Shown one piece after another: positions 31,101 through 44,100 of a stretch of 64,000 nucleotides of DNA. Positions within the stretch are counted from its first letter, which is position 1; each line of letters begins with the position of its first letter. The stretch covers positions 1 to 64,000 of the forward strand of contig JAEVLN010000038.1 of NCBI GenBank assembly GCA_018350325.1, read 5' to 3'. The notes beneath the pieces were generated by a model. That model was not told the origin of the DNA, searched no databases, and was given only the letters and a program-made list of their open reading frames with translations. The stretch is from Globodera rostochiensis. Taxonomy: Eukaryota; Nematoda; Chromadorea; Rhabditida; Heteroderidae. Made by a program: the position numbers and the translations under genes.

Positions 31101-34100
31101 ACAACAGACCAAAATATAGCAACAACGGACCAAAATATAGCAACAACGGACCAGAATTACCTATAGCAACAACAGACCAAAATATAGCAACAACGGACCA
31201 GAATCTATAGCAACAACAGACCAGAATATAGCAAGCAACGGAATGGACCAGAATTACCTATAGCAACAACGGACCAGAATAAGCAACAACACACCAAAAT
31301 ATAGCAACAACGGACCAGAATTACCTATAGCAACAACAGACCAAAATATAGCAACAACAGACCAAAATATAGCAACAACGGACCAGAATTAGCAACAACA
31401 GATCAAAATTACTTTATAGCAACAACAGACCAGAATTAGCAACAACAGACCAAAATATAGCAACAACGGACCAGAATTAGCAACAACAGATCAGAATTAC
31501 TTTATAGCAACAACAGACCAAAATTAGCAACAACTTACCAAAATATAGCAAAAACGGACCAGAATATAGCAAGCAACGGAATGGACCAGAATTACCTATA
31601 GCAACATCATACCAGAAATAGCAACAACGGATCAGAATTATGGCAACAACAGAACAGAATATAGTCACAACGGATCAGAATATAGCAACAACGGACCAGA
31701 TTTACCTATAGTAAACGGATCAGAATTACTTTATAGCAACAACGGATCAGAATATAGCAAGCAACGGAATGGACCAGAATTACCTATAGCAACAACGGAC
31801 CAGAAATAGCAACAACAGATCAGAATTACTTTATAGCAACAACAGACCAGAATTAGCAACAACAGACCAAAATATAGCAACAACGGACCAAAATATAGCA
31901 ACAACGTACCAGAATTACCTATAGCAACAACAGACCAAAATATAGCAACAACGGACCAGAATCTATAGCAACAACAGACCAGAATATAGCAAGCAACGGA
32001 ATGGACCAGAATTACCTATAGCGACATCATACCAGAAATAGCAACAACGGATCAGAATTACCTATAGTAAACGGGCCAGAATTACTTTATAGCAACAACA
32101 GACCAGAATATAGCAAGCAACGGAATGGACCAGAATTACCTATAGCAACAACGGACCAGAATAAGCAACAACACACCAAAATATAGCAACAACGGACCAG
32201 AATTACCTATAGCAACAACAGACCAAAATATAGCAACAACAGACCAAAATATAGCAACAACGGACCAGAATTAGCAACAACAGATCAGAATTACTTTATA
32301 GCAACAACAGACCAGAATTAGCAACAACAGACCAAAATATAGCAACAACGGACCAGAATTAGCAACAACAGATCAGAATTACTTTATAGCAACAACAGAC
32401 CAAAATTAGCAACAACTTACCAAAATATAGCAAAAACGGACCAGAATATAGCAAGCAACGGAATGGACCAGAATTACCTATAGCAACATCATACCAGAAA
32501 TAGCAACAACGGATCAGAATTATGGCAACAACAGAACAGAATATAGTCACAACGGATCAGAATATAGCAACAACGGACCAGATTTACCTATAGTAAACGG
32601 ATCAGAATTACTTTATAGCAACAACGGATCAGAATTACCTATAGTAAACGGGCCAGAATTACTTTATAGCAACAACGGATCAGAATATAGCAAGCAACGG
32701 AATGGACCAGAATTACCTATAGCAACAACGGACCAGAATAAGCAACAACACACCAAAATATTGCAACACCACCCAGAAATAGCAACAACGGACCAGAATC
32801 TATTGCAACAACGGACCAGAATATAGCAAGCAACGGAATGGACCAGAATTACCTATAGCAACAACGGACCAGAATAAGCAACAACACACCAAAATATAGC
32901 AACAACGGACCAGAATTACCTATAGCAACAACAGACCAAAATATAGCAACAACAGACCAAAATATAGCAACAACGGACCAGAATTAGCAACAACAGATCA
33001 GAATTACTTTATAGCAACAACAGACCAGAATTAGCAACAACAGACCAAAATATAGCAACAACGGACCAGAATTAGCAACAACAGATCAGAATTACTTTAT
33101 AGCAACAACAGACCAAAATTAGCAACAACTTACCAAAATATAGCAAAAACGGACCAGAATATAGCAAGCAACGGAATGGACCAGAATTACCTATAGCAAC
33201 ATCATACCAGAAATAGCAACAACGGATCAGAATTATGGCAACAACAGAACAGAATATAGTCACAACGGATCAGAATATAGCAACAACGGACCAGATTTAC
33301 CTATAGTAAACGGATCAGAATTACTTTATAGCAACAACGGATCAGAATATAGCAAGCAACGGAATGGACCAGAATTACCTATAGCAACAACGGACCAGAA
33401 ATAGCAACAACAGATCAGAATTACTTTATAGCAACAACAGACCAGAATTAGCAACAACAGACCAAAATATAGCAACAACGGACCAAAATATAGCAACAAC
33501 GTACCAGAATTACCTATAGCAACAACAGACCAAAATATAGCAACAACGGACCAGAATCTATAGCAACAACAGACCAGAATATAGCAAGCAACGGAATGGA
33601 CCAGAATTACCTATAGCGACATCATACCAGAAATAGCAACAACGGATCAGAATTACCTATAGTAAACGGGCCAGAATTACTTTATAGCAACAACAGACCA
33701 GAATATAGCAAGCAACGGAATGGACCAGAATTACCTATAGCAACAACGGACCAGAATAAGCAACAACACACCAAAATATAGCAACAACGGACCAGAATTA
33801 CCTATAGCAACAACAGACCAAAATATAGCAACAACAGACCAAAATATAGCAACAACGGACCAGAATTAGCAACAACAGATCAGAATTACTTTATAGCAAC
33901 AACAGACCAGAATTAGCAACAACAGACCAAAATATAGCAACAACGGACCAGAATTAGCAACAACAGATCAGAATTACTTTATAGCAACAACAGACCAAAA
34001 TTAGCAACAACTTACCAAAATATAGCAAAAACGGACCAGAATATAGCAAGCAACGGAATGGACCAGAATTACCTATAGCAACATCATACCAGAAATAGCA

Positions 34101-36425
34101 ACAACGGATCAGAATTATGGCAACAACAGAACAGAATATAGTCACAACGGATCAGAATATAGCAACAACGGACCAGATTTACCTATAGTAAACGGATCAG
34201 AATTACTTTATAGCAACAACGGATCAGAATTACCTATAGTAAACGGGCCAGAATTACTTTATAGCAACAACGGATCAGAATATAGCAAGCAACGGAATGG
34301 ACCAGAATTACCTATAGCAACAACGGACCAGAATAAGCAACAACACACCAAAATATTGCAACACCACCCAGAAATAGCAACAACGGACCAGAATCTATTG
34401 CAACAACGGACCAGAATATAGCAAGCAACGGAATGGACCAGAATTACCTATAGCAACAACGGACCAGAATAAGCAACAACACACCAAAATATAGCAACAA
34501 CGGACCAGAATTACCTATAGCAACAACAGACCAAAATATAGCAACAACAGACCAAAATATAGCAACAACGGACCAGAATTAGCAACAACAGATCAGAATT
34601 ACTTTATAGCAACAACAGACCAGAATTAGCAACAACAGACCAAAATATAGCAACAACGGACCAGAATTAGCAACAACAGATCAGAATTACTTTATAGCAA
34701 CAACAGACCAAAATTAGCAACAACTTACCAAAATATAGCAAAAACGGACCAGAATATAGCAAGCAACGGAATGGACCAGAATTACCTATAGCAACATCAT
34801 ACCAGAAATAGCAACAACGGATCAGAATTATGGCAACAACAGAACAGAATATAGTCACAACGGATCAGAATATAGCAACAACGGACCAGATTTACCTATA
34901 GTAAACGGATCAGAATTACTTTATAGCAACAACGGATCAGAATATAGCAAGCAACGGAATGGACCAGAATTACCTATAGCAACAACGGACCAGAAATAGC
35001 AACAACAGATCAGAATTACTTTATAGCAACAACAGACCAGAATTAGCAACAACAGACCAAAATATAGCAACAACGGACCAAAATATAGCAACAACGGACC
35101 AGAATTACCTATAGCAACAACGGACCAGAATCTATAGCAACAACAGACCAGAATATAGCAAGCAACGGAATGGACCAGAATTACCTATAGCGACATCATA
35201 CCAGAAATAGCAACAACGGATCAGAATTACCTATAGTAAACGGGCCAGAATTACTTTATAGCAACAACAGACCAGAATATAGCAAGCAACGGAATGGACC
35301 AGAATTACCTATAGCAACAACGGACCAGAATAAGCAACAACACACCAAAATATAGCAACAACGGACCAGAATTACCTATAGCAACAACAGACCAAAATAT
35401 AGCAACAACAGACCAAAATATAGCAACAACGGACCAGAATTAGCAACAACAGATCAGAATTACTTTATAGCAACAACAGACCAGAATTAGCAACAACAGA
35501 CCAAAATATAGCAACAACGGACCAGAATTAGCAACAACAGATCAGAATTACTTTATAGCAACAACAGACCAAAATTAGCAACAACTTACCAAAATATAGC
35601 AAAAACGGACCAGAATATAGCAAGCAACGGAATGGACCAGAATTACCTATAGCAACATCATACCAGAAATAGCAACAACGGATCAGAATTATGGCAACAA
35701 CAGAACAGAATATAGTCACAACGGATCAGAATATAGCAACAACGGACCAGATTTACCTATAGTAAACGGATCAGAATTACTTTATAGCAACAACGGATCA
35801 GAATTACCTATAGTAAACGGGCCAGAATTACTTTATAGCAACAACGGATCAGAATATAGCAAGCAACGGAATGGACCAGAATTACCTATAGCAACAACGG
35901 ACCAGAATAAGCAACAACACACCAAAATATTGCAACACCATCCAGAAATAGCAACAACGGACCAGAATCTATTGCAACAACGGACCAGAATATAGCAAGC
36001 AACGGAATGGACCAGAATTACCTATAGCAACAACGGACCAGAATAAGCAACAACACACCAAAATATTGCAACACCATCCAGAAATAGCAACAACGGATCA
36101 AAATTATAGAAACAACGGACCAGAATATAGTCACAACGGATCAGAATTATAGAAACAAGAAACGCCAATGGTTCAGAAATTGCAATGCTTCAAAATGGTT
36201 TAAATTCTAATGGTTTTTCACAATCTTACTAATTCTTCCCACCTCTTGCTCCATGAAGGTCTCTTTTGATCCGTCCATCGTTGGGTTCTTCTCCTGTCCA
36301 GCTTCAACTTGATGTCCTGTTCCGTTGTTTATTTGCCTCGCCTTTGTGCCCTTCTCGGCATTGCTGACGCCGTTCAATTTCGGCATTTTTTTGCCACACT
36401 CCTCCACCTCCTCTTCCGACTCCAT
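28154..36425 (-). CDS. Q/N/S-rich protein of unknown function
   Basis: Six minus-strand exons join in frame: 36425-36243, 29908-29620, 29513-29245, 29154-29063, 28786-28430, 28367-28154, total 467 aa. The ATG at 36425 follows an AAACAG acceptor, so there is an upstream untranslated exon or trans-splicing. Exon 1 is acidic (MESEEEVEECGKKMPKLNG). Exon 2 starts with a likely helix (NEAGQSQGDRLCEIKARAQL) and continues S/T/N-rich. Exon 3 has QQQHGRPDHHQQQ and an asparagine run. Exon 5 has NNFSKSLKKQFNAISARQQQ. The tail ends FFPTSSHL. Most of it looks disordered, as in many nuclear regulators, but I recognise no family. Intron 1 (6.3 kb) consists almost wholly of minisatellite. Linking exon 1 to exon 2 rests on matching phase 0 and lack of other exons, so these could be two genes. 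Confidence 0.65.
28875..29040. repeat. Dispersed repeat, copy 2
   Basis: Same sequence family and orientation as 12560-12770, here inside intron 4 of the Q/N/S-rich gene. Confidence 0.7.
29945..36165. repeat. Minisatellite array B with 1595 bp higher-order repeat
   Basis: About 6.2 kb of 18-27 bp units based on AGCAACAACGGACCAGAATT and AGCAACAACAGACCAAAATA, the reverse complement of array A. Identical 192 bp open frames recur at 31477, 32359, 33072, 33954, 34667 and 35528, giving alternating spacings of 882 and 713 bp, that is a 1595 bp higher-order unit repeated about 2.7 times with almost no divergence. The array fills intron 1 of the gene at 28154-36425. Confidence 0.95.
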
Positions 36426-36619
36426 TCCGTCAATTCTGTTTAAAGAGAATTTTGTTCTTTTTAAATATAAAACATTTGCAGTTTATGGCACCGTATTTAA
36501 TTTTGCCTTGAGGCATACGGTAAAAACGGTAATTGAAAATGATTTGAACAAGACCGGAGGGAGTTGTCCTATTTTCTGTCACTTTTCTTGGGGATATTTG
36601 GTCCAAACAACAAAAAGTA

Positions 36620-38836
36620 TTAAAAAATAAATTTTGAATGCCTGATGGACTCCTTCGGCCCGTCGGCTTTGCCCAGCTTCCAACACCATGCATGCTTCTC
36701 GATCAGAAATTGCTGTTGTGGACCTAGAGTTTTGAACATTTTTACACAAAATTTGGTTTTTTTTGACTTATTTACCGATCACTGAACCGGGACGGCATAC
36801 GCGCAGCCAACCCTTAATTGCGGGAACAATTTTTGCATTGTTATGTGTGCATTTTTATACGGTCTACACGTTGGACCAAACAATTCAAATATTAAAGCGT
36901 ACCATGCATTGAGGGGCGGTCAGCCGGTAATGCTTCATCATCCAACACGCGATCATGCAACCCGTTCGGCCAAGTCCAGCCTTTAGAATTAAGCAAATAT
37001 GCCATGTAATCATAAAAATTCGCAATTTACAATATAAAATATTGAATTATTTTTTGAGACTGACTTTACAGTGCACGGCAATGGCACCTTTGGCCGAATC
37101 GACCACATCTAAAAACCGGAGCACAATGTCCTCGTTTGGCGTTGACCCGTCGATGAAGAACAAATCGTAGTGGGCAAAGCCGGCATCGGTGAAGCTTTGA
37201 ATGAAATTTTACTTATTTTGCAAGTTCCGGTCGAATTTTTAAAAAATGCAAGATGACGCCCAAGGCGACAAAATTTTAGAAATATTGAATTTGAAATTTC
37301 CTCTGAATTTGTGGGCCTACCGTTTGGCGTCATAGATCTTTTTGTTCAGCCGGACAATGGTAGACACATTGTGTGCCCGGAAATAGTCGAAGTACACCTC
37401 GGGCGAGTGGTAAGGGTAACCTAAAGCACTCGTTAATTTCTTTTAAAAATTGGAATTAAAAAAAGTCCAAAGGCATTGGCTGGATGAAAAAATTTTTGAT
37501 ATTTGCCAATTCTGGTAACAATGCATTAAATTTAGAAAGTTGACTGAAAAAACTGCAGCAAAAATCTCAAAACAGAATTTAAACAAAAATGAAGAATTTT
37601 TTTGTGTCCCAACAAATTGCCAACCATTCTCGACATACGAACGCTCGTGGGGCCCGCAAAAGCTGAGCAATTTGCCGGGCACAATCCAGTTCAGGTCGCC
37701 GTTCTCCACCCGCTCAAAGTGTTCGTATTCGTCCGCGTCAAAATGCGCAAAGTCCAACCATTTGAATTTGGACGCCTTTTCGACGGACTGAAATTGGAAA
37801 ACAAATTCCCAAATTCTTATTGATGACCCAAAAATTCATTCTCCCAATAGGAATCGTGTGATTTATGGCCTTAAAATGCCGCAATTGCCGCTTTGCATGC
37901 CTTGATCACGTGCTGCACGTGCAGCAAATACGACGGCGGGCCGAGCGACGCGTCGCGAAACCCGATGAACGGCGGCGGCTCGGCGGCCTGTAGCCGAAGG
38001 TAGGCTTGTTCGGCGGTCAAATGGTGGTAAAGGATCTATGCAAATTCATAATTTATATATTTTTATGGAATTGTAAAACCATGTAAGAGGCGACCAGAAA
38101 GACGGCGTTTACTCGATTCTTTGGACTTAAATAAAATGATTGAAAACGGACTTTTGTCATTGAAAAGCCAATTTCTCTATCAAAATGTCAAATAAACAAA
38201 ACAAACTCCGCGCTGGTGTAGAGGAAAATGCGCTTCTGTTGCTGCGCTTGTTGGCCGCTGCCGCCGGGCCCGTGGTGCAGCACCAACGCGTGCAGGAACT
38301 GACAGAACCGGAAGAGCACCGCCAAATTTAAAGGACCAAAATCGTCGTAGAAGGCATCTGATCATTGATCAAAATCATCAACAATTTTGTCATTAAACAA
38401 ACTTCAACATTTTTTTGGAATTCGGCCTATTTTTTTAGCGATTATTTTTTGTGTTAGCCAAATTGTGCCTTAGGGCAATGAACATTTTTTTACCCGGTTT
38501 CCCGAATACAGGGGGGGGGGCTGCATTTGGTGAAGAGATGTTTGGACAAGACGGGTCCGTCCAGAACGGGTAATTTGAGTTTTTCTTTTTTAAGTTTGCC
38601 CGTTTTGTTCATTCACCGTAGTGCACGTGGCTGTCAATGTCCACATAAACCGTTTTCGTGTCATTCATAGGCACTTGGCTGTCGCCGGCGGCGGCGGCGG
38701 AGGCGGCGCCGATAGAAGTGAAGTAAAGGCAGCCCGGAATCACCTGGGCAATCGGAAAGGCGCCGGCGGCGACAACGTCTTTTGGATGGCTGAGCAGCGT
38801 CATTCTTCCGCCCTGCTGGCCAACAACGACGCGCAT
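36620..38836 (-). CDS. cdc-14: CDC14 dual-specificity phosphatase
   Basis: Ten minus-strand exons join in frame: 38836-38617, 38357-38198, 38125-38080, 38035-37901, 37787-37625, 37420-37321, 37194-37065, 36980-36903, 36812-36776, 36723-36620 (390 aa). CDC14 removes phosphates from CDK sites during mitotic exit and cytokinesis. Landmarks: [61 protein letters not shown], the CX5R active site HCKAGLGR (Cys about 317) and [14 protein letters not shown]. The variable tail after the catalytic domain is very short ([19 protein letters not shown]), unlike longer metazoan tails; more 3' coding may lie at 36430-36580. The intron after exon 4 has a GC donor (AAG/GCATGC). The start could instead be ATG 38803, after a CCAG acceptor. 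Relics of this gene lie at 55.3 and 58.8-59.3 kb. Confidence 0.9.
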
Positions 38837-38959
38837 GCAAAGAAGAGAGAGAGTAAGGCGCTGAGAGAAAAATTTGAAAACAAATTATATCCGAAAAAAG
38901 ACCCCCCAGGCCATATTTATGTTAATTGCTTAATTATATAAATGAAAGTTGTGCATAGG

Positions 38960-39610
38960 TAGGTATATGAAAATTAATTTTTTAAAAATCCAACAAATTG
39001 TTACAGAGATTAAGCATTTTTGTAAGGTTGGCATTGGCATAATTATAATCTGTTTGTTGTACAATATATGTATGTCCAATCGATTTTCAAACCCCCAAAT
39101 TTTAGGCAAATGGATGGATGAATAATAAAACGGGGGGGGGGCATTCTCAAGCAGTTCGGTGGTTAGCCATCCGGGTGCCTGAGCTGTTTAGGAGCTTTTC
39201 GGTATCCCGGGTTGGGCCCCGGACATTGACTGCGCGGGGTCTGCCTAAAAAAAAGCAGTAAAATCGGTCACACAATTAATTCACATGCTGGCTCTCTCTT
39301 TTTTTGGGCTTTTTAAAAGGGCGGCTGGCTGATGACGCGGACAGAGTGAAGAATGGGGGGCGTCGATCGGACGGGCGGGCGGCGCTGCCGAAAAATTTTA
39401 GAAAAATCGATCACTCTTTTTTCTTCCGTTGTGTGCATATCTTTTAATGTAGGTAATTTGATATCAAATCCAAAACTGCTTTTTTATTTGTTTTGTCAGC
39501 TTTTTTATCAAAGCCAAATCGGGGCAAAAAAAAGATGTTAAAAAGTCGCCCTATTTGAATTGTTTTCGTTTTTTTTGTTTAAGCACCTGAGGGGTGGGAT
39601 GGGCCAACTC
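38960..39610. other. Intergenic sequence with a repeat fragment
   Basis: 39030-39150 matches 13110-13235 (CAATCGATTTTCAAACCCCC and AATAATAAAACGGGGGG). The rest is low-complexity or unique with no coding signal. Confidence 0.6.
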
Positions 39611-39619
39611 GGCGTCAAC

Positions 39620-39837
39620 AAGTTTGAAATATCATAACTTTTTTGTTTGTTAACTAAATCAAATAAAATCGGTATTGTCCAGAAGCTACCAGTATGTTGA
39701 ACCTTCGATCAAGCAAAAGCCAAGCGATTCGTCTTTTCTCAAAAAAGTTATAGCTTAAAAGATGTGAAGTTGCAAATTTTTGTGCCAACTTGGCGCGCCG
39801 AGTCATAACTTGTTTAGATTAGCTTGGTTCGCTTAGC
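39620..39837. repeat. Dispersed 250 bp repeat, copy 2
   Basis: Same orientation and about 90% alike to 18330-18546. After TTCGCTTAG the match is interrupted by about 290 bp and resumes at 40126 with GGGGCAGTCGGGCCACCAG. Confidence 0.75.
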
Positions 39838-40435
39838 TCTTTTCTATTATAGCATCTACAGACATAGTCCTTTCGAATTATAAATAGTCAAAAAATAAAG
39901 ATGTTTCAAACTTGTTGGCTTCGAGTTGACCCCGACCGCCTGAGGGGCGTGGGGGGGGGGCTTTTGATTTATTTCAGTGTCCGAACATTTGACCTTAAAT
40001 GAAATCTGCGACAAATACCTAACCTTTCTGATTGTTTTTAATAGGGAAAATTTCAAGCCCAAAAAAATTGGCAGATTTAAGGTAAAAATTTCGTGAAAAT
40101 TGGCCGCCCCTGGGGGGGAGGGGGGGCAGTCGGGCCACCAGACGGAAGGAAACATATGTTACACACATCCACCAAATCAAAGCCCTCTCCCACACATTTG
40201 TGTGTTGAAAGGGGGGAGTTGAGGCCTTGTGGGAGGGGAACCAATAAATGCATAAAAATTTTGTTCCCCCCCCCATTTTGTCCCATCAAAAATCAGCCCC
40301 CCCCCCGCCGGGGCCCAGGCTTACCCCCCCCCCCCGCTCGCCCCATTCCGATCGAACAACAATTGGCTCGAAATCAATTTGGACGTGAAGGGGGGGGAGA
40401 GGGTCCTCACGGATGAATCGATCACTCATTCACAA

Positions 40436-40645
40436 CACTGCTCGCCCATCATGTTTTTCTGCTGATCGGGTTTGGAGTTGGTGGATGAATTGATGGAAGG
40501 GGGGGAAATGCTGCTGCTGCCACCGCTGTTGGTCGTAGGGAACGATTTGTGTCTTTCTTGTCATTTTGTCGGCAAAACCATTCATCCAACCCAATCGGCC
40601 ATGGAAAACATCGGCGGGAGGTTGAAACGTGGAAATTTTTTCATA
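40436..40645 (-). CDS. Unrecognised exon between CDC14 and USP genes
   Basis: Minus-strand frame with balanced composition (FQPPADVFHGRLGWMNGFAD, KTQIVPYDQQRWQQQHFPP, FHQFIHQLQTRSAEKHD) ending at a stop. There is no ATG at the 5' end, so it would be an internal or terminal exon, perhaps of an extra 5' or 3' exon of a neighbour or of an unseen gene. No family recognised. Confidence 0.3.
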
Positions 40646-41133
40646 CAAAATTTTGTTACTTTTTATTCACAAAATGCATAAGCGCGTGCAATGGTGTCAA
40701 ATGGCTAATTAGAGCTCTCAACAAAGCTGTTGTGTACAAATCGAGAGTTCTGTTGGAATGCTTGTCCCCAAATTTTATCAAAATGATTTACACATTTTAT
40801 GTGAAATTAATTAGTCAATACAAAACACGTATAAATGATTAGAAAACATGGACAACAAAATGCCGTCGCTAATCAATAACAAACAAACATTGTTTCATTG
40901 TTGTTGTACAAGCTCTATGCGAGAAAAAAAAGACGACGGATGATGAATAATGATGGTACAGTAAAAAATGTGATCACACTTTACAGTATGCTATATAATA
41001 TCAATCGATCGATCGAAGCGCTCCCCTCCCCACCCCTGATCACCGGCCCCTCCGATCACTGATCAGTCGTAGTCAATGTAACTTTTGCAATAGAAAAGCA
41101 AATACCTGTGGGAGGGGTTTCAATCATTTTAAT

Positions 41134-44100
41134 TTAAGCAACAAAAAAAACGAACCCTTCGCTGGCCAACACTTTGTCGATCCGCTCCCGCGTGATCTTC
41201 TGATCATTGCAGTTGTACCTGTGCCATTATTCATCAATCAACACAGACACACCTACGCTTTTGAACGGTTCACAAGTTTTTGATCAAATTTAAAGATTTC
41301 AACAAAGCATTGGGCCAGAAGGAATACCCGTGGCCAGGGACAGCTGCTGAGCCCGGCCCTTGGCCCCAAAATTGAGTTCGAAATTTGCCCGATTTGCCTG
41401 CCTGCCCATTCCTCCTCCCACATGGCACAGAAACATTCACTCTTTTTGTCCACGACATTCCGTAAAACAAAAAACCCCCCCCCCCCTCCCGCCCTGCAGC
41501 AGATCTTCGGCTCACTACAATTACAATCAATTCCAGCCCTACGCCGAGGCATCTAGAGATTTTTAAGGCTTTTTTTTTATAAAATTTCCAAATTTGGATG
41601 CTTTCAGCTTTCACTCACTAGCAGCAAGCAAGCATATGGCCATCGAACTCAGCTGTTCCACAGTCCTATGATCGGGGCCAAATTTGCCTCCCCCCCCCCC
41701 AATTCACAGATGAGGAGAGAGCACTCCTCACACACTAACAAGAAGAACGCGGCGTACTTACCAATTGTCGTGCTGATGACGAATGTAGCAGGAATAGTGG
41801 CCACTCTCGGTCGACCCGTTGTGGTTGACAACTGCGAACAGAGAATATCTGAGCGGGGAAAGATCACACAAAAATGATTGATGCAAAAATATTGCGATTT
41901 TTGGGACAGAACAAAGATTGACAATTTATTATGTGTGCGCTAAATGCTCTTCTTGAAAACATTTTGTTAATTATGTTTCTGGCAAAATGCCTCTGGGTCC
42001 AGAACACATTGGGAAAGCTAATTGAGTTGAAAGACGAATTGAGAAATGTTGGACGCAATGCCAAATTTAGTTCTTTTTGTTCAAATATTCAAATCGGTTT
42101 ATCCGAAAACCACAATTTTTTGTCGAAAAAAACAAACTGACCGATTGGTCAGAGAGGTCAACTGTCGCCCGGAGGTCCCTTCGCGCAACTGTTGCTGTTG
42201 GTCGCCCGGGGAAAGCGCATTACGATGGCTGGTGGTGTACGGTGTCAAGTCCTTTGGGTGGAGTGATTTTATGAAAGTGATACGGTAGCCACCAGCATCG
42301 GTATAAATGTGGCGGGCAAACATTTTGGACTCAAAAACATTAAATTCCCCCAAAAAAAAAGAATTTTTTTTTGACTTAAACGCGCCGACCGCTCAACAAA
42401 CAAATGCACGCACAATGAACTCCGGGTAACGGACGGGATATTTGATCTTCTGCCGCTTCATTGTCGCGTTCATGTGCTCAAAGCGCTTCAAGTGGAAGCA
42501 GGCGACGATGGGCAACTTGCGCAGCGTCAACTGCTTGTGCTGCACCTCGTACGTGCCGCAATTGTCGCATTTGATCTTCGAGTGCAGGCCGAGGTTTTCA
42601 GGGGCGTACAAAACTGCGAGACAAAAAGAAAAAGCCGTGCAAAAATGCCCCAAAAAAATTCACTATTTCCCATTTCTGGACATTTGCCTCGAAATTTGAA
42701 AGATCTTTGTCTATCCGGACGGTTGCTGGTGCTCACTTCTCTAAGCATTCGTCCAACGACCGCTCCCCGTCGCCCGCGTCGTTGTTAGTGCAGCCGCCAC
42801 TGCTGCTGGTGCTGGCCGTTGCGGTGCTGCTGGTGCTCAAAGCGCCGCTAGCAGTAGCAGCAGCAGCAGCAGAACAGTTTTCGTCGACCCAGAAAGGCCC
42901 AGACCCGTACCTGGAACAATCAAGAACAAAATGATCAGTTGTAATCATTGATTAAAAAAAAATGAGGATTCTTGTTATTTTAAGACAACATTTCTGAAGC
43001 ATTTGGGTATTGAGATGTTGAATGGCGTCAACGTGAAACAGTACCAGCAGCAGGAACAGCGGTACCACCACCACTACCACCACCATCAACAGCGGCTGGT
43101 CGACGGCATCCGTTCAACAGCTCCAACGAAATGTCCCAGTAGGGGTCCACCGTTGTCGACACGCGCTGGCAGCGTGTGCATGTCAAGTCGGACTGCAGAT
43201 GGCTGCATTTTGAAGGGATGGAATTGATTTGGGAACCGATTGATCAAAAAAAGTGATCTGATGAAGGCAAAATGGGTGGATTAGAGCAGCAGATGTTTTG
43301 ATTCCATTGTAAATTTAAATCAGTGCACAAACCCAGTGAACAATCGGTCGATGATGCACTTGCACTCGTGCGGATTCTGCTTCATCGAAGTGCCTGAGGG
43401 CGCCAAATTGAATTTTCAATTCGAATTCCCGCCCCCAATTTTTATGGAATCAATTGGGAAACGCGATTATTTTCTACAAATATGAGGCTCGAAGCGTTCG
43501 GCAACAAAGTCGTGAAAATGTTTTTGCGTGCGAAATCTGATCAAATCCAAATCAGTGTCCTCCAGATTGGATGTTCAAAGTAGAGTTCGGACTTGAGGTC
43601 GATCGAGAATTCAATCGAGAATCTCGTAAATGTCTGAACAATCGAGATTCGATCGAGATCACAAAAAATTCGTCAATCGAGATCGACCGGCCCGATCACT
43701 AGTTCAAAGACCCAATCTTATCGACATTTCACATTGCTTGATTCACACCGCACACAAATTTCCCGATCGAGATTCGATCGAGATCACAAAAAATTCGTCG
43801 ATCGAGATTTCGATCAAAAATTTCGACCGGTCCGATAACTAGTTCAAAGAGCCAATCAATCGATGCCGGAACATATTGAAACACAAATTTCCTACTTCCC
43901 GAGTGCCGGTGCAGAATGTTCAGCGCGGAGATGAGGAATTCGTGTGCGTCATGCTGCTCGTAGCCGGCCAAATGCTTCGCATGGGCCCACACCAAATGGA
44001 GCATCCGGTTCGGCACGAACGGGTCGCTGGCATGGCCGCCGTAGAATTCCTTCAAAACATGGGCACGAATCAAATTTTACGATTAATGTGAAATAATAGT

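Noticed and set aside
31477..35719. Six identical 63-codon minus-strand frames
   Set aside because: They mark the higher-order period of array B; repeat-derived.
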